Of a DNA stretch of 64,000 nt, positions 62,212-64,000 are shown piece after piece. Within the stretch, counting starts at the first letter, position 1. Each line of letters begins with the position of its first letter. Source of the stretch: Fereydounia khargensis (lineage: Eukaryota; Basidiomycota; Ustilaginomycetes; Urocystidales; Fereydouniaceae); contig JAOCZO010000012.1 of assembly GCA_026413255.1 (NCBI GenBank), forward strand, positions 298,363 through 362,362. The letters are read 5' to 3'. The position numbers were made by a program, and so were the translations under genes. The notes below the pieces were generated by a model. It was not told where the DNA came from. It did not search any database and worked only from the letters and a program-made list of their open reading frames with translations.

Positions 62212-63392
62212 TTACGGCAACCTCTCGGCGCAACCACCGGGGAGGAGATACTTGTATCGACTTGTGTCTTTGAGCACGGGTGCTGGGAGGTTGGCCACGC
62301 TCTGTGTTCGTCTCTCGCCAGACCAGCGTCCTAACAGCTCGCTCCACGTGTATGCTTCGGGCAGCATGTCAAAGACATCCTGGCCATCACAGATCTTCTT
62401 GGCGATGACTTTGGGATCAAGCAGCTTGCGCCAATGGCGGTTGCCAAAGAGCCGATCGCTATGGCTGTAGCTCTGCATCTTGAACTGAAAGTCGCTTATG
62501 CTTTTAAAGCACCAGGAGCAGTGCCATCCAGCATCAAGCAGGATGCGATCGCTCGATTTGCCGTGCTGGTAGAAGGTTGTTCCGGACTTCCAGGCGTGGG
62601 CCGAGGCGCGCCAGGAGAGCGAGCCAGTCGGAAACTCGAATGAATAGACGTATTCTTGCAAGGAGAGATGAATCGGAAAGGGGGCTTGGCAGGCCGTGAG
62701 CAGCGAGACAGTGGCCGCTGATGGCATCTCATCGACGTCAGACATGAGCACTATGCTGTCTTCTTCGAGTCCGAGGGTGTTCCTTCAGTCGGGGCTCCGA
62801 GTCAGTCTGAGGCGCAGGGCGGTTTACGAGTGGGAAGGAAGGGGGATCAAGCATGAACTCACAGGATATCGGTCACTTGACGACGTTGTTCACCCTCAAT
62901 CGCAAAAGGGTCTTCTCCCGGAGCAAGCGGTCTCCCTTGCACCTGGTGGTAGCTGATCTTTTCCATCCATGGAGCAAAGAGGGACCGATTCCCCTGGAAT
63001 GTGAGAGGCTTGGGCTTGCCCATGAAGGTGAATGCGCTTTCCACAATGACAAACTTGTCAACGACGTCAACGAGCTCTGCTAGCCGGAGCTGCAGTAGAT
63101 CGAGCTCGGTAGAAAAGATGATGGCATCTACAACATATGGACGCTTGGATCGATGTGGCCAGCCATGTCGGAGGCAGGCGTTGGTGTCATTTGGAGGAAG
63201 GCCATATGTTTGATAGTGCGCGATCGACTTTGAGGGGAAACTGTGGTCGGCTTGGTCCCAGAGCGGACGAGTGGCGTAGCTGAGCGTGTTTCGGAGGGTG
63301 CGATCGCGTATCAGCAAGTAGTAGATGGAGGTCACAAAGAGCACCGCGGCCAGTATGGAGAAAAGCAGCAGCGATCGCCGAGGCCGCACCAT
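62212..63392 (-). CDS. Glycosyltransferase family 17 (GnT-III-like)
   Basis: Exons 63392-62863 and 62782-62212 give 366 aa; the 80-nt intron ends at GACTGAAG and joins VTDIL to NTLGLEEDSIVLMSDVDEMP. The type II anchor RRSLLLFSILAAVLFVTSIY is followed by the GT17 core VVDAIIFSTELDLLQLRLAE, VVDKFVIVESAFTFMGKPKP, the D-x-D motif SDVDE, HCSWCFKSISDF, and a helical end (DVFDMLPEAYTWSELL). Family members add bisecting GlcNAc to N-glycans in animals; fungal substrates are unknown. An upstream in-frame ATG at 63485 would add 31 residues. Lies 530 bp from the telomere repeats. Confidence 0.9.
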
Positions 63393-63923
63393 GTTGGCCT
63401 TGTGGAGGTGTGGTATGGTGGTGTAAACGTTCGGGCGGTGCAGCACCAGATTCACCCTTTGGATGACCAACGGTGCTAGTTGCATTCAAAAATTGCATTG
63501 AGCGCGCATGGGTCGATTCATTAACAGATTCACTGCCCTGTGCGCAGATACTCTGAAGGTCGGATGCTCAACGCGGAGTCACTCAGCGCTCATAGGCTCA
63601 CGTTGACACTGGACTCCCTGTTGTGAATTGTGAGGAGATTGGAATCAGGTTGAATTACGGGGGTATGGGGGCGGCGACGCATCTCTCTATATACTAGCTA
63701 CCTGCGGCTCTGGCCTTGTGCCTCACATCCCACCCTCCCTACTTTGAGCTTGGCTCGTTGAGTGTGCAAACATTTTCAACTAGACTTGTATGGTGGTTTT
63801 GCATCCAAACACTACCTTCAATATACTTGTTCTCTTGCTCTTGCAACGCTGGAATTGCTTGTTTTGCTCGCAATGCTGCCTGCTTGCTCGCCGTCCAAAA
63901 CTCCTTGCCATGTCTGTGTCACT
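63393..63923. other. Telomere-adjacent sequence
   Basis: About 530 bp between the GT17 start and the telomere. No RecQ helicase gene and no internal telomeric repeats are visible; TG/CT-rich near the end. Confidence 0.6.
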
Positions 63924-64000
63924 GGGTTAGGGTTAGGGTTAGGGTTAGGGTTAGGGTTAGGGTTAGGGTTAGGGTTAGGGTTAGGGTTAGGGTTAGGGTT
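63924..64000 (+). repeat. Telomere, (TTAGGG)n
   Basis: About 12 perfect TTAGGG units run to the window's end. The G-rich strand reads 5' to 3' outwards, so this is the right end of a chromosome (or a well-assembled contig end). Confidence 0.98.

Noticed and set aside
1-64000. tRNA genes and CRISPR arrays
   Set aside because: I looked for T-arm-like GTTCRA motifs with flanking stems and for regular spaced repeats and found none that folds convincingly. A tRNA-finding program could still reveal a missed one.

Overview
The window is the right-hand end of a fungal chromosome. It finishes in about 12 uninterrupted TTAGGG units running to the last base. Genes are compact, with short GT-AG introns (about 50-110 nt, one of 263 nt), pyrimidine-rich leaders and many basidiomycete-style proteins. 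A dispersed 5S rRNA gene resembling that of smut fungi, a divergent ferroxidase/iron-permease pair with ATCTGATAA (Urbs1/SRE-type GATA) sites, and small secreted protein genes near the telomere suggest Ustilaginomycotina. That placement is an inference, not proven here.

Region 1-7 kb: a TRIP4/ASC-1-like zinc-finger protein, a twin-CX9C mitochondrial protein (CHCHD5/Mix14-like), a 3 kb gene-free stretch, then a 3-dehydroshikimate dehydratase. Region 7.2-11.8 kb is an accessory island: hairpin-forming repeats, direct repeats, two long unrecognised ORFs and a Cys-rich coding fragment. It looks like decayed mobile or lineage-specific DNA.

Region 11.8-51.5 kb is ordinary core chromosome. In order it holds: a fused pseudouridine-5'-phosphate glycosidase/pseudouridine kinase; a Rieske-AIFM3-like oxidoreductase; an NAT9 acetyltransferase; 5S rRNA; an Mpv17/PMP22 protein; a DUF1769 protein; a two-LIM protein; an orphan; methionine sulfoxide reductase A; EXO70; a secreted lysozyme-like protein; dihydroxyacetone kinase; an aldo-keto reductase fused to a SnoaL-like domain; a DUF2256/DUF3253 protein; a MATE transporter; a DsbA-like protein; a PMP3-domain protein with a long tail; a Voa1/BIG1-like membrane protein; the FTR1-FET3 iron-uptake pair; and a mitochondrial SDR.

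Region 51.5-64 kb is subtelomeric and gene-poor. It has a duplicated small secreted protein locus, a GH43 arabinanase next to a sugar transporter (a possible plant-polymer uptake pair), a third small secreted protein, a decayed phytanoyl-CoA dioxygenase, a GT17 glycosyltransferase and the telomere. The three small secreted protein genes each appear to carry an intron in the 5' leader just before the start codon. All coordinates of spliced genes were worked out by hand from splice signals and reading-frame continuity; no similarity search was run.
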